This document shows positions 35,001-41,445 of a stretch of DNA of 64,000 nt, in pieces. Made by a program: the position numbers and the translations under genes. Every line of letters begins with the position of its first letter. The stretch's first letter is position 1. Source of the DNA: Henricia sp. BOLD:AAB3569 (taxonomy: Eukaryota > Echinodermata > Asteroidea > Spinulosida > Echinasteridae); NCBI GenBank assembly GCA_037783545.1, contig JBBELK010000064.1:186001-250000 (forward strand). The letters run 5' to 3'. The notes under the pieces are model-generated. The model was not told the DNA's origin. It saw only the letters and a list, made by a program, of their open reading frames with translations, and searched no databases.

Positions 35001-38000
35001 GTCTGCCCCTCCTAAACTGCCAGCGGACCACTAGCGGGAATCATCGTGAAACCACCAGTGGCCTGCCGCTCCTAAACCGCCACTAGACCACCAACGATAG
35101 CCAGAGGCAAACCGCCAGTGGTATGCCACTCTAAAGCCGCCAGTGGACCAGTAGCGGTAGTCAGTGGCAAACCGCCAGTGATCTGCCACTCCTAAACCGC
35201 CAGCGGACTTCTAGCAGTAGCCATCGCAAAACCACCAACGGCCTGCCTCTCCTAAGCCACCAGCGGACCACTAGTGGTAGCCATCGGCAAACCGACAGTG
35301 GCCTGCCGCTCCTAAACCGCCACTAGACCACCAACGATAGCCAGAGGCAAACCGCCAGTGGTATGCCACTCTAAAACCGCCAGTGGACCAGTAGCGGTAG
35401 TCAGTGGCAAACCGCCAGTGATCTGCCACTCCTAAACCGCCAGCGGACCACTAGCAGTAGCCATCGCAAAAACCACAAACGGCCTGCCTCTCCTAAGCCA
35501 CCAGCGGACCACTAGGGGTAGCCATCGGCAAACCGGCAGTGGTCTGTCACTCCTAAACCGCCAGCGGACCACTAGCGGGGGTCATCGTGAAAACACCAGT
35601 GGCCTGCCGCTCCTAAACCGCCACCAGACCACATTAAAAAAAATGCAATGCATTGTGGGATTCATGTAACTGAACATATTTACCGTGTAAAAAAAAGGGA
35701 TTTGCTTCAGTTTTGGCAGTTGTTTTGATTTTTGTAAACGGGTTGTTACTTGATAATAGGCAAATTGGCAATTGTCGGGAATGAACAAACTCAAAGTGAC
35801 GAGAGATTATAATTAAATTTGGTATTCGGTTATAGGTGTGTGCCAACCATGTGTTACAGGGTTCAGGTTTTTGTGGAGCATAAATAGAAGTCGCGCATAA
35901 GGATAATGTATAAATAGTGTATTAGTGTATGAGTAGTGTATGAGTATAGTGTATCAGTAGTGTTTGAGTAATGTAAAAGTAATGTATGAATACATATAAG
36001 TAATGTATACGACCTAATTAAGACGTCTTTTTCCCAATTGGTATGCCTACGGCGGACCCCCAGAAATCTGCCACCGGCGGACCGCTAGAGCAGTAACCCA
36101 CCAGCGGGCCTCCATCGGCTGCCGATGGAGGGCCACCGATGGGCGAGCGGACATTTGTTCTCGCGGTCCGCGGGTGGCTACCACCAGCGGCCCACTCACG
36201 GTGCCACTAGCGGGCCGCTAACGGCCGCCGACGGCGGGCCACTGGCGGGCATTAGTACTCGCGGTACGCGGGTGGCTCATACACTAATAAACAGCTAGGA
36301 CACACTACAGCTGGCTAAGAAGGTAAGCTGGAGTATATCATGTATGAACAGGTGCAGCGACTGGCCCAGCATGTACAGAGCAAGGTGGATAGCGGCAAAC
36401 GGGACACACTACAGCTGGCTAAGAAGGTAAGCTGGAGTATATCATGTATGAACAGGTGCAGCGACTGGCCCAGAATGTACAGAGCAAGGTGGATAGTGGC
36501 AAACGAGACACACTACAGCTGGCTAAGAAGGTAAGCTGGAGTATATCATGTATGAACAGGTGCAATGACTGGCCCAGGATGTACAGAGCAAGGTGGATAG
36601 CGGCAAACAGGACACACTACAGCTGGCTAAGAAGGTAAGCTGGAGTATATCACGTACGAACAGGTGCAGCGACTGGCCCAGGATGTACCGAGCAAGGTGG
36701 ATAGCGGCAAACGGGACACACTACAGCTGGCTAAGAAGGTAAGCTGGAGTATATCATGTTCATGATATGAATGTACATGTTCATGGCACTGGATGGCCCC
36801 CAGTTCTGGTGGACATGCAGGGAAGGAGTCCTTAGTTACCAGATTCATACAATCTATTGATACTTTCCAGGTGAACGAACTGCAAGCAAAAATCAAGGAC
36901 GTGACCCGCAAAATGATGGCGACTGTGTCTGAGCTCTCCATGCAGCAGGCAGAAGCTGTGAATTTCCAGCAGCAGGTCCGGACTAAAGAAGCCGAACTGG
37001 ACCAGGCCTACCTGCGGATGGAGCAAGGCGAAGCGCCCTCGGAGTACGCAGCCAGGACGTGGGAGCGCCTGGTGCGAGATGAGAACAGACGCAAAGATGA
37101 TGTAGCCATCAGAAAAATGGTAAGTTTCGGCAAATATCGGCTCTCTATAGTATGGTTTTACATTGCTACAGGTCACTATCTCTCCCGTGTTTGTCCTCCA
37201 GAAGTAGGAAGAGATCAATATAATCACTTGCTACACCTGAAACATTCCTGTGGTTACTACTCACGGCTCTATTGTTCTCTTCTTCTTTCTGAAGGACAAA
37301 CCATAGGAGAGTTAATGACCTATAAACAATGTGAAACTAGCCAATACTACTTTTTCTTTGTTGAGGTTTCAATTTGTTTGGTAGCATGTCACTTTATATC
37401 AAATGTTTGCTGACTTAATATCTCGCTGGCTGCATGTTGAACAATAAGCACTTCTTGTATGGAATTGTAATAACATGACCAAGAACTGTCAAATGTCGAT
37501 AATAAACAACTAAAATGTGACATTCGTTGGTAATATAATACACCCATTGGTAAAGGGCAGGGAAACAGTTCACTGGTTTTAGTGTATTCCCAGAGTGTAG
37601 ACACGCACACCGGTACTAATTCATGGTCTCTAATTGGTTCAGCAATGATATAATTCAGGACTAGGGGTCGATTTCACAACAATTTCTGATACGTCACAGG
37701 TACCCAAATCCATCTCAACTCGATCACCAAACCCATGGCAAACTTACAACAAAGTCAAAGGGTTTGACGAGTTGCGATGGATTCAGGTACTTGTAGCAGG
37801 TCTTTATGAAATTGACCCAAGAGATGATGATAAATATTGTAAGCACCATATGAGCACCTCATGTGGTGGATAGGATATATGCACTATTATAAATACCTTA
37901 GACAGTTTACGCATCCCCATTGGCTGAGACCACGTCACGTGGCCAGTCTTAAACGGACAATAAAGGCCAGTCTTAAACACTTTTTAGCCTCGCCTGCGCC

Positions 38001-38503
38001 CTAGGCCTACTCAGTGCGTATGGCACACGCATGTTACAGAAACTGCACATGCCCAAAAGCAAAATGTGCACCAAGTACCCGGGCGTGTGCGTGCGCGTAC
38101 AACACGCGCGCTTCAAACAAAAACAACTCGACAAAAACAACTCGAGCAATTTGAACGAACGCGATGTCATGCATACAGTGCCCATGCCCCAAGCCGGTTT
38201 TAAACATGTTTAAGACTGGCCAAGCCCACTTTTATTCCCCAATTCAAGACTCCAACAATTATATAATGCTTCTGTTTCCTTTTGTTGTTGGCGCTACAGG
38301 CCGAAGAAGAAGAGGAACAATACTTGACTGCAGGAGGAACGACGACCACAGCAGAACCACGACCCAATGCCTACATTCCCGATGACGACGGCGAGTTACC
38401 GGTCCCGAGACCCTACGGTGTGCACGCACCGTTTAAGCCGCAGGAGGGTGGTGCTAATATGAGGCACATCCGAAAGCCCATTATTAAACCTATTGAGATC
38501 TGA
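13946..38503 (+). CDS. CCDC146: CCDC146, coiled-coil centriolar/flagellar protein (complete, 16 coding exons)
   Basis: Sixteen exons splice in frame into about 947 residues (human protein about 955), all with GT-AG introns. Landmarks shared with vertebrate CCDC146 include [20 protein letters not shown] near residues 110-130, [24 protein letters not shown], and the C-terminus [20 protein letters not shown] followed by [20 protein letters not shown] and IEI. Nearly the whole protein is charged heptad-like coiled coil, with an acidic N-terminus ([14 protein letters not shown]). In mammals it localises to centrioles and microtubule structures and its loss causes male infertility with malformed sperm flagella. 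The start was chosen because it matches the family's short acidic N-terminus; two short upstream ORFs precede it. The intron at 30871-36870 is highly abnormal and is described separately. Homology is secure; the exon ends are read by eye from sequence. Confidence 0.97.
14375..14567. repeat. Small repeat cluster with GTCCGCATTGGACTT motif
   Basis: GTCCGCATTGGACTT occurs at about 14380 and 14503 and inverted as TTCCAATGCGGACAG at about 14551-14565. It looks like a small MITE with an internal duplication, in a CCDC146 intron. Confidence 0.45.
14742..14824 (+). CDS. CCDC146: CCDC146 coding exon 2
   Basis: It reads [20 protein letters not shown] then ELHKTLA. An alternative in-frame acceptor nine bases downstream (14751) would drop three residues. 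The upstream one gives gapless alignment with the vertebrate protein. Confidence 0.92.
15034..15690. repeat. Dispersed repeat, copy 2 (CCDC146 intron)
   Basis: It shares blocks with 2816-3165: CCTGTTTGAACAAGGTGATT, TGGAATGTGACATTTCCTGT, GGCTCTTATGGAGGATG and TTTTGAACCATTCG. It ends about 12 bases before the acceptor of exon 3, so that exon's polypyrimidine tract may be repeat-derived. Confidence 0.6.
15702..15911 (+). CDS. CCDC146: CCDC146 coding exon 3
   Basis: It contains [20 protein letters not shown], one of the best conserved segments of the family. The donor GTAATA opens into a TAATAATGAT-rich stretch. Confidence 0.94.
16761..16938 (+). CDS. CCDC146: CCDC146 coding exon 4
   Basis: It reads [20 protein letters not shown] and ends [11 protein letters not shown]. 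The acceptor is CCTTACAG and the donor is GTGGGT; the exon ends in phase 0. Confidence 0.94.
17458..18761. repeat. Palindrome split by a hAT-like insertion
   Basis: Left arm 17458-17635 (TAGACCAGTTGCG, CACCTGGCAAATCGGGCTG, GGTGGTGCAAGCTGGTACAT) is inverted at 18605-18761. The element 17665-18381 sits between the arms. It lies in a CCDC146 intron. Confidence 0.8.
17665..18381. mobile_element. Nonautonomous DNA element with CAGGGTTCTCCAC / GTGGAGAACACTG ends and 6-bp TSD
   Basis: The ends are imperfect inverted repeats flanked on both sides by CACTCT (17659-17664, 18382-18387). Near both ends is GCTAGGGC(GGCAC)-type sequence, and the left end has a short GACCGCCCGAGCAAAATC repeat. It resembles the element at 21558-22046. 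There is no coding capacity. Ends starting CAG suggest hAT, but the duplication is 6 rather than 8 bp. Confidence 0.7.
18985..19115 (+). CDS. CCDC146: CCDC146 coding exon 5
   Basis: It reads [20 protein letters not shown] then [20 protein letters not shown]. The acceptor context is purine-rich and weak, and was set by frame. The donor is GTAAGT. Confidence 0.88.
19149..20052. mobile_element. MITE-like element with ATTCATAAATACC ends, composite interior
   Basis: ATTCATAAATACC (19149-19161) and GGTATTTATGAAT (20040-20052) are exact inverse repeats. The interior has a small palindromic array of GGTTCTCAAACCTATATAGG (19405-19512), GTCCACATAG/TATGTGGAC inverted motifs (19640-19860) and a degenerate ACCCTAACCC tract (19700-19750). 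A second family end lies just outside (20060-20220). Confidence 0.7.
20353..20580 (+). CDS. CCDC146: CCDC146 coding exon 6
   Basis: It reads [20 protein letters not shown] and continues in coiled coil to NEAMYLGDR. The donor is GTGAGT. Confidence 0.94.
20600..21290. other. CCDC146 intron, no gene
   Basis: AT-rich intron. The segment 20650-20880 has TGCTAAGCACAAATTTGCTTAGC and scattered inverted text typical of a decayed MITE. Nothing else is recognised. Confidence 0.35.
21300..21459 (+). CDS. CCDC146: CCDC146 coding exon 7
   Basis: It reads [20 protein letters not shown] then [20 protein letters not shown] and ends NLAHTQ. The acceptor is CCTGCAG and the donor is GTGGGA. Confidence 0.94.
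21525..22340. mobile_element. TTAA-family element A copy, disrupted by a nested insertion
   Basis: CACCCTATTTTTCCCATGG (up to 21557) and GGAGTTGAGATTTTGATATT (from 22049) through CAACCTTTTTGCTTCCACAT match the continuous sequence at 51885-52100. The element at 21558-22046 has therefore inserted into an older copy. Confidence 0.7.
21558..22046. mobile_element. Nested element CAGTGTTCTCCACTG with internal 19-bp array
   Basis: Terminal repeats CAGTGTTCTCCACTG and CCAGTGGAGAACACTG are inverse complements. The interior 21606-21800 is a tandem array of about ten 19-bp units (GCCGCCCGGACAAAAATTT with an ACAATAATTT variant that alternates). Near the right end is a CGCCCTCAAG...CTTGAGGGCG inverted pair (21970-22012). 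There is no coding capacity beyond repeat read-through. Confidence 0.75.
22344..22760. repeat. Foldback element (family E), intron of CCDC146
   Basis: AGTCTGTTTTTAATACTGGA at the left pairs with TCCAGTATTGAAAACAGACT at the right. The arms are about 190 bp and contain AACATACCTTTCT, CTGTGTACAAATTTCC and GTTATCTCCTTAGATCT. Related copies are at 26930-27130 (one arm) and 50762-51189. Confidence 0.8.
22985..23107 (+). CDS. CCDC146: CCDC146 coding exon 8
   Basis: It is in phase 0 at both ends and reads [20 protein letters not shown] then [20 protein letters not shown]. The acceptor is TTTTCAG and the donor is GTACTA. Confidence 0.93.
23290..23560. repeat. TTGGGGCGAAATGG-type short tandem repeat
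   Basis: CGCCCCAAAACCATTT and the inverse TGGGGCGAAATGG motif alternate through 23340-23535. Related text occurs at 13443-13520 and 42725-42780. The flanking GTACGGAGCTGGTTTTTGCTC also recurs at 42810. Confidence 0.6.
23839..24865. mobile_element. DNA element with CAGGCATGAGAAT ends and 6-bp TSD GGTATT
   Basis: CAGGCATGAGAAT (23839-23851) and ATTCTCATGCCTG (24853-24865) are exact inverse repeats flanked by GGTATT on both sides (23833-23838, 24866-24871). The 1,027-bp interior has no coding sequence I recognise. Confidence 0.75.
25115..25374 (+). CDS. CCDC146: CCDC146 coding exon 9
   Basis: It reads [20 protein letters not shown] and contains [20 protein letters not shown] and [20 protein letters not shown]. 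The donor is GTAATC. Confidence 0.95.
25738..25902 (+). CDS. CCDC146: CCDC146 coding exon 10
   Basis: It reads [20 protein letters not shown] and ends [11 protein letters not shown]. This is a near-invariant block of the family. The donor is GTATAA. Confidence 0.96.
25965..26270. repeat. ATTAGGTC-type interspersed tandem repeat
   Basis: Units of about 22-24 bp (TTATTAGGTCAAAAACAATTT and variants) run from about 26070 to 26160, bounded by GGTCGTCCTAA-like text at both sides (26030, 26230). It is in a CCDC146 intron. Confidence 0.6.
26474..26656. repeat. 22-bp minisatellite, about eight copies
   Basis: The unit ATTCCAAGTATATCTCGGGC plus AT repeats with almost no divergence. The first units carry CAGGCAT or GGGCAT and the later ones GGGTAT, a simple gradient along the array. 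It is in a CCDC146 intron. Confidence 0.9.
27307..27531 (+). CDS. CCDC146: CCDC146 coding exon 11
   Basis: It reads [20 protein letters not shown] and ends [19 protein letters not shown]. The acceptor is GCGCAG and the donor is GTCAGT. Confidence 0.95.
27650..28190. repeat. Repeat-rich intron with CGAACGAAG motifs
   Basis: CACTTCGTTCAACGAAG, AACGAAGATCGAACGAAG and TTCATCGAATGAAGC motifs occur on both strands, forming many small palindromes. At 28110-28148 lies a CGCCCTCAAG...CTTGAGGGCG pair. The flank to 28185 (GTTCAAAACAAATGCATGCA) is the inverse of 21930-22013. Confidence 0.55.
28450..28678 (+). CDS. CCDC146: CCDC146 coding exon 12
   Basis: It reads [20 protein letters not shown] and ends [14 protein letters not shown]. 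The acceptor is CATTGCAG and the donor is GTATTA. Confidence 0.96.
28716..29520. mobile_element. TTAA-flanked MITE, AGGAACACGTTGCCTTC ends
   Basis: The 17-bp terminal repeats are exact and TTAA lies at both borders (28712-28715, 29521-29524). Inside is a perfect 21-bp-stem hairpin at 29305-29350. TTAA duplications occur in Kolobok and piggyBac transposons; the AGG termini favour Kolobok-type mobilisation. It sits 34 bp after exon 12. Confidence 0.8.
29305..29350. repeat. Perfect 21-bp stem, 4-nt loop hairpin
   Basis: TCCGCCATTTATGGGAGTCA plus A pairs exactly with its inverse, leaving loop GATT (29326-29329). It contains CCGCCAT/ATGGCGG, a YY1-like core, on both arms. Confidence 0.85.
30264..30392 (+). 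CDS. CCDC146: CCDC146 coding exon 13
   Basis: It reads [20 protein letters not shown] then [20 protein letters not shown]. The donor is GTGAGT and the exon is in phase 0. Confidence 0.95.
30733..30870 (+). CDS. CCDC146: CCDC146 coding exon 14 (parent of the tandem array)
   Basis: It reads [20 protein letters not shown] then [20 protein letters not shown] and ends LQLAKK, with a strong donor AAG|GTAAGC. Its last 80 or so bases, the donor and about 24 bases of intron are repeated downstream more than twenty times. Only this copy has the upstream half of the exon and a polypyrimidine acceptor (GTGCACAG). Joining its donor to 36871 restores the family sequence LAKK-VNELQ without a gap. Confidence 0.95.
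30790..31342 (+). repeat. 104-bp exon-intron tandem array, block 1
   Basis: The unit begins TGAACAGGTGCAGCGACTGG, runs through the last 25 codons of exon 14, the donor AAG|GTAAGC and TGGAGTATATCATGTA. Unit starts (AACAGG) are at 30791, 30895, 30999, 31103, 31211 and 31315. The sixth unit is broken at 31342 by the inserted element and resumes at 33578. The first unit is the real exon. Confidence 0.97.
31343..33577. mobile_element. 2.2-kb element with CCCAGTGCGCAAGCC terminal repeats inside the exon array
   Basis: The ends CCCAGTGCGCAAGCC and GGCTTGCGCACTGGG are exact inverse repeats, flanked by GT on both sides (31341-31342, 33578-33579), a 2-bp duplication. The interior is about 21 units of a 60-bp repeat (31430-32690; CCGCCAGTGGACC and TAGCGGTAGCCATCGGCAAA motifs), then a unique AT-rich part (32695-33100, ending in GTATGAGTAGTG-like repeats), then three GC-rich units of about 130 bp (33165-33560). 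No transposase is seen. The superfamily cannot be assigned from these ends. Confidence 0.8.
33578..34945 (+). repeat. 104-bp exon-intron tandem array, block 2
   Basis: It starts with the second half of the interrupted unit, followed by 12 complete units and a 22-bp fragment. Donors AAG|GTAAGC end at 33635, 33739, 33843, 33947, 34051, 34155, 34263, 34370, 34474, 34582, 34690, 34794 and 34898. Units differ at one codon position (AAT/CAT/GAT), CAG/CGG, and by a CTAG insertion. Confidence 0.97.
34946..36277. repeat. Truncated second copy of the 2.2-kb element
   Basis: From CCTCTCCTAAGCC it copies first-copy positions from 32007 onward at a constant offset of 2,939 bp with about one mismatch per several hundred bases. 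A 30-odd-bp deletion occurs near 36225, and the copy stops at GCGGGTGGCT. Both terminal repeats are missing, so this is a duplication by recombination and not a new insertion. Confidence 0.9.
36278..36765 (+). repeat. 104-bp exon-intron tandem array, block 3
   Basis: A partial unit with the CTAG variant starts after CATACACTAATAA. Units then begin at 36347, 36451, 36555 and 36659, with donors ending at 36322, 36426, 36530, 36634 and 36738. The last units carry private changes (CAATGACTGG, CACGTACGAA, TACCGAGC). The true acceptor for exon 15 follows at 36870. Confidence 0.95.
36871..37119 (+). CDS. CCDC146: CCDC146 coding exon 15
   Basis: It reads [20 protein letters not shown] then [20 protein letters not shown]. 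The acceptor is TACTTTCCAG and the donor is GTAAGT. It matches the vertebrate segment around KMMALVAELSMKQA. Confidence 0.96.
37884..38235. repeat. Copy of the CATAAATACC MITE family
   Basis: TATAAATACCTTAGACAGTT at the left, GTCACGTGGCCAGTCTTAAA next, and CCGGTTTTAAACATGTTTAA near the right end match 19149-20230 and 1136-1542. It lies 60 bp before the acceptor of exon 16. Confidence 0.65.
38300..38503 (+). CDS. CCDC146: CCDC146 terminal coding exon 16
   Basis: It reads [20 protein letters not shown], then [20 protein letters not shown], and ends [14 protein letters not shown] with stop TGA at 38501-38503. The C-terminus is nearly invariant in CCDC146. Confidence 0.97.
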   Translation, partial: AEEEEEQYLTAGGTTTTAEPRPNAYIPDDDGELPVPRPYGVHAPFKPQEGGANMRHIRKPIIKPIEI

Positions 38504-38572
38504 TTTGTGGGATCGGGTACCAAACTCGACCCAGAGTTGCTGTCAATCGGTGGTGTGAAACTAAGCAAGGCA

Positions 38573-38578
38573 ATTAAA
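38573..38578 (+). terminator. Candidate poly(A) signal of CCDC146
   Basis: ATTAAA occurs 70 bases after the CCDC146 stop and is followed by a T-rich tract. It is the first hexamer of this kind in the 3' flank. There is no transcript evidence. Confidence 0.35.
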
Positions 38579-38960
38579 ATGTTTCACTCATTTTTTTAAG
38601 TTTGAAAGAGCTAAAAACGTTTTGGGGAACCAGGTTTGCGTAACGTTTCTTTCCTGACCTCTGTGGCCCTGGTTCGAATTTCGTCCAGGTCAGAATGTGG
38701 ATTGGGTTTTCAATCCCCGTTTGATACTGTGGGTTTACACTGTACATGCTTGTGGGGGTTTTCCTCCCACCTCGAAAACTCAACATTTTCTTTATCTTCT
38801 CTTCACATGTTTCTTCATCTTCTCTTCACTTGTTTCTTCAGGCTTTATGAGCTACTGTGCCATGGGTACTTTTGATTAATCCTTAGTTTCATTATACCAG
38901 AAAGAATTGCATGTAGTAATAAAATAACAAATCAACACAGATGTACTACTCATACTGGGG

Positions 38961-39392
38961 TGCGTTCGGGCGTGCAGTTCTCGCTACTCCGGAGGAATGC
39001 GTGCGCTTTGCACTCGGGTCACATTACGCGAACGGCCAGTCTGCATGCCCGAATGGCCATCAGTCAAGATGGCCGTCTCTTGCCATGACCTCACAAAAAA
39101 CGCTGTTTCATTGCACACAAGAAACTGAAGAAAATACAGACCGTAAGTCATGAGAACCTTTGATGCCGTCTAAAACAAACCTTAGTGAGTTGTTGTTTCA
39201 GTTATCCAGTTGACACGTTGAGCAAATTCACTAAAAATCCCACCCATATTCCACCATCTTCGTACAAATCGCATCTCGTCAGGAGTAAAAGCACACTCCC
39301 CATTTGTCTGGGAGTAACAAGAGCATTGACCCGAGTGTCGTTCGCGGGCGCAGGAGTATGCTCGTGTTAACACGAGTACACGCCCGAACGCA
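38961..39392. mobile_element. MITE with TGCGTTCGGGCGTG ends
   Basis: TGCGTTCGGGCGTG (38961-38974) and its inverse (39379-39392) bound a 432-bp element. CTCGGGTCA and TGACCCGAG also pair internally. There is no ORF of note. Confidence 0.6.
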
Positions 39393-39756
39393 GCCACTAA
39401 GTACTCAAAGTGTGCCTGGGTTTATAGCTGTCTGATATTGAACTTCATCATCAAAGGACTTGTTCTTCTTTGCACCCATGAAAAGTCCTTTTACAGAGGA
39501 ACAGTTCTTAGTGGTTTTTGCTTATGGGGAGCAAAGTGCTTGCAAGAGAGGCAAGTCTCTGTAAAAAGGTTGTGTGTAACAAAGGTTGCGTGCTGCCCGG
39601 TGTTGTGTCCAAACTCTGTCTCTCAATCATACCAGCAGTGGCATGCAGTAGTAATTCTAGCCTGTTGGAATAGAAATCACACCCTTCGCACTTCGAGTGA
39701 TGCCTACAGTCCACTACAAATCACCGTCATATTAGTATTTTTTCTTATGGCATTAA

Positions 39757-39883
39757 AGGCACAGGCTCATCAGCAATGTGCCAAATTCGTGCCACGAAAT
39801 ACGCAGTTCCACAACAAAGGCATGGAGCTGCGTATTTTAGGGCACGAATTTGATGCGTGCGCATTGCTGACGAGCCTTTGCCC
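39757..39883. mobile_element. Small TTAA-flanked hairpin element (family H), copy 1
   Basis: AGGCACAGGCTCATCAGCAA pairs with TTGCTGACGAGCCTTTGCC-type sequence; TTAA occurs at both borders (39753-39756, 39884-39887). The same family is at 51341-51473. Confidence 0.75.
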
Positions 39884-41350
39884 TTAATTCATATTGTCAA
39901 TGTGAATGCTCCAAAACCTGTTGTTCTCTGTATGAATGGCCTTACAGGTAATGAAGGACTGTGATTTGAACACACAATTTTGATGCACCCCATTTTTCTC
40001 ATGGCTGGTGAGATTTTGATACCGTATTATTTGTCATATTTTTGCCTCCACGTCTAAATTGGGGATTGCAAATTTCCTGTTTTGTTCTCATGGATATATC
40101 TTGGGGAGGTCATTTATATGAATGTTAGCTAGAACGAAATCGAAATCCATTTTCTTGGAAATATCTGTTCACGATCCTTTAAAACAATATTAATGATTTG
40201 CGCATTCCAAAGACTACAACCTTGAAAGTGCATGCATGTACAGTACCGTCCAATCACGGTTTTACGTAATTTTTATATGGATGACATTGCCTAAAGAAAT
40301 AATTGATTAGTTTAATGGGTCAGCTGTAAATAATATAGCATTTCAGTTTTCATAAATTTGTCTTCTTCATGTTAATGCTGTGTCTGTCAACCTTGAATCC
40401 GTCCAAAATATAATTTGTAAATTTTACCCATGCATTGTAATCTTTATTTATGGTGCTGGCTTTTTTTGTATATAATTAGTTTGAGGAAACAAATCTATTA
40501 AAAGTGTATTACTTTAAAGATGAAAACCGAATACAGGACGAGAAAAAACAGTTTATACCGAGCAACAACAGAAACTTTTCTCCATTTTATGATTGAGAAA
40601 CAGTCAATCTGAGAGTGGGAATTTTCAACACACAAAAGCAGTCATGCATAGTGAAGCTGTTGCATGAATATTTTGATGTAAACTTAATTACAAAAGAAAT
40701 TTTCACGTTTTGAATAAACTTAAAATTCGCGTCTGTTGCTCCGTATACATTTTACACTTTCAATGGTCCATCCACTTTGAATCCATCCACTTTGAATCCA
40801 TCCTTGTAATTTGTACACTTTAACCATGCATAGTTTCTGTGGCTTTACACTATGAACATCTAACAATGGAAATTGGGCACACACCATTGTTACTAACAAT
40901 GGGGTTATAATGAACATGTACATGTTCTTGCTCATAGTGTTATCTTTGTATAATTGGTTTGAGGACATAAACCAAATATATGTATGCGAACCAAATATGG
41001 GATGAAAAAATCAGTTTACATTTTTCTTGTTAACGGTCCGTCCACTTTGAATCCATCCAACATCCGTCCAATTTTAATTCCATTTTGTAAAAATTACATA
41101 ACACGTCTGGCAGACCCAACAAGGTCACAAGCCTATAAACAATTGGTGCAAATGAAATTTACAGTGCTTCACATGAATGGTGTGAAATTTGCAAAATATT
41201 GACAGTTGCAAAAAAAATTGTTTAGTTATATTATAATACATTTTATCTATGTTTTAGTACCGGTTTTCTGATTAATTAATGTAAGTGTTGTGAACCTCTT
41301 ACAGTGGAAAGTTGATAAAATGAACACAAATATTAGGTGGCTTAATTTGA

Positions 41351-41445
41351 GGGTGATATGAGAATATACCGCACGAGTCATGAAAATACTGAACAAGGCG
41401 AGTTCAGTATTTTCATGACGAGTGCGGTATATTCTCATATCACCC
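41351..41445. repeat. 95-bp hairpin
   Basis: GGGTGATATGAGAATATACC and CATGAAAATACTGAAC are inverted at the right, with a short loop ACAAGGCGA. Beyond it, 41461-41736 is bounded by TTATATAAAATGAAGCTT and its inverse. Confidence 0.75.

Noticed and set aside
30888-36638. Open frames of about 64 codons repeated through the array
   Set aside because: They are out-of-frame readings across the 104-bp unit that end in the TAA of the next donor; the correct frame exists only in exon 14.
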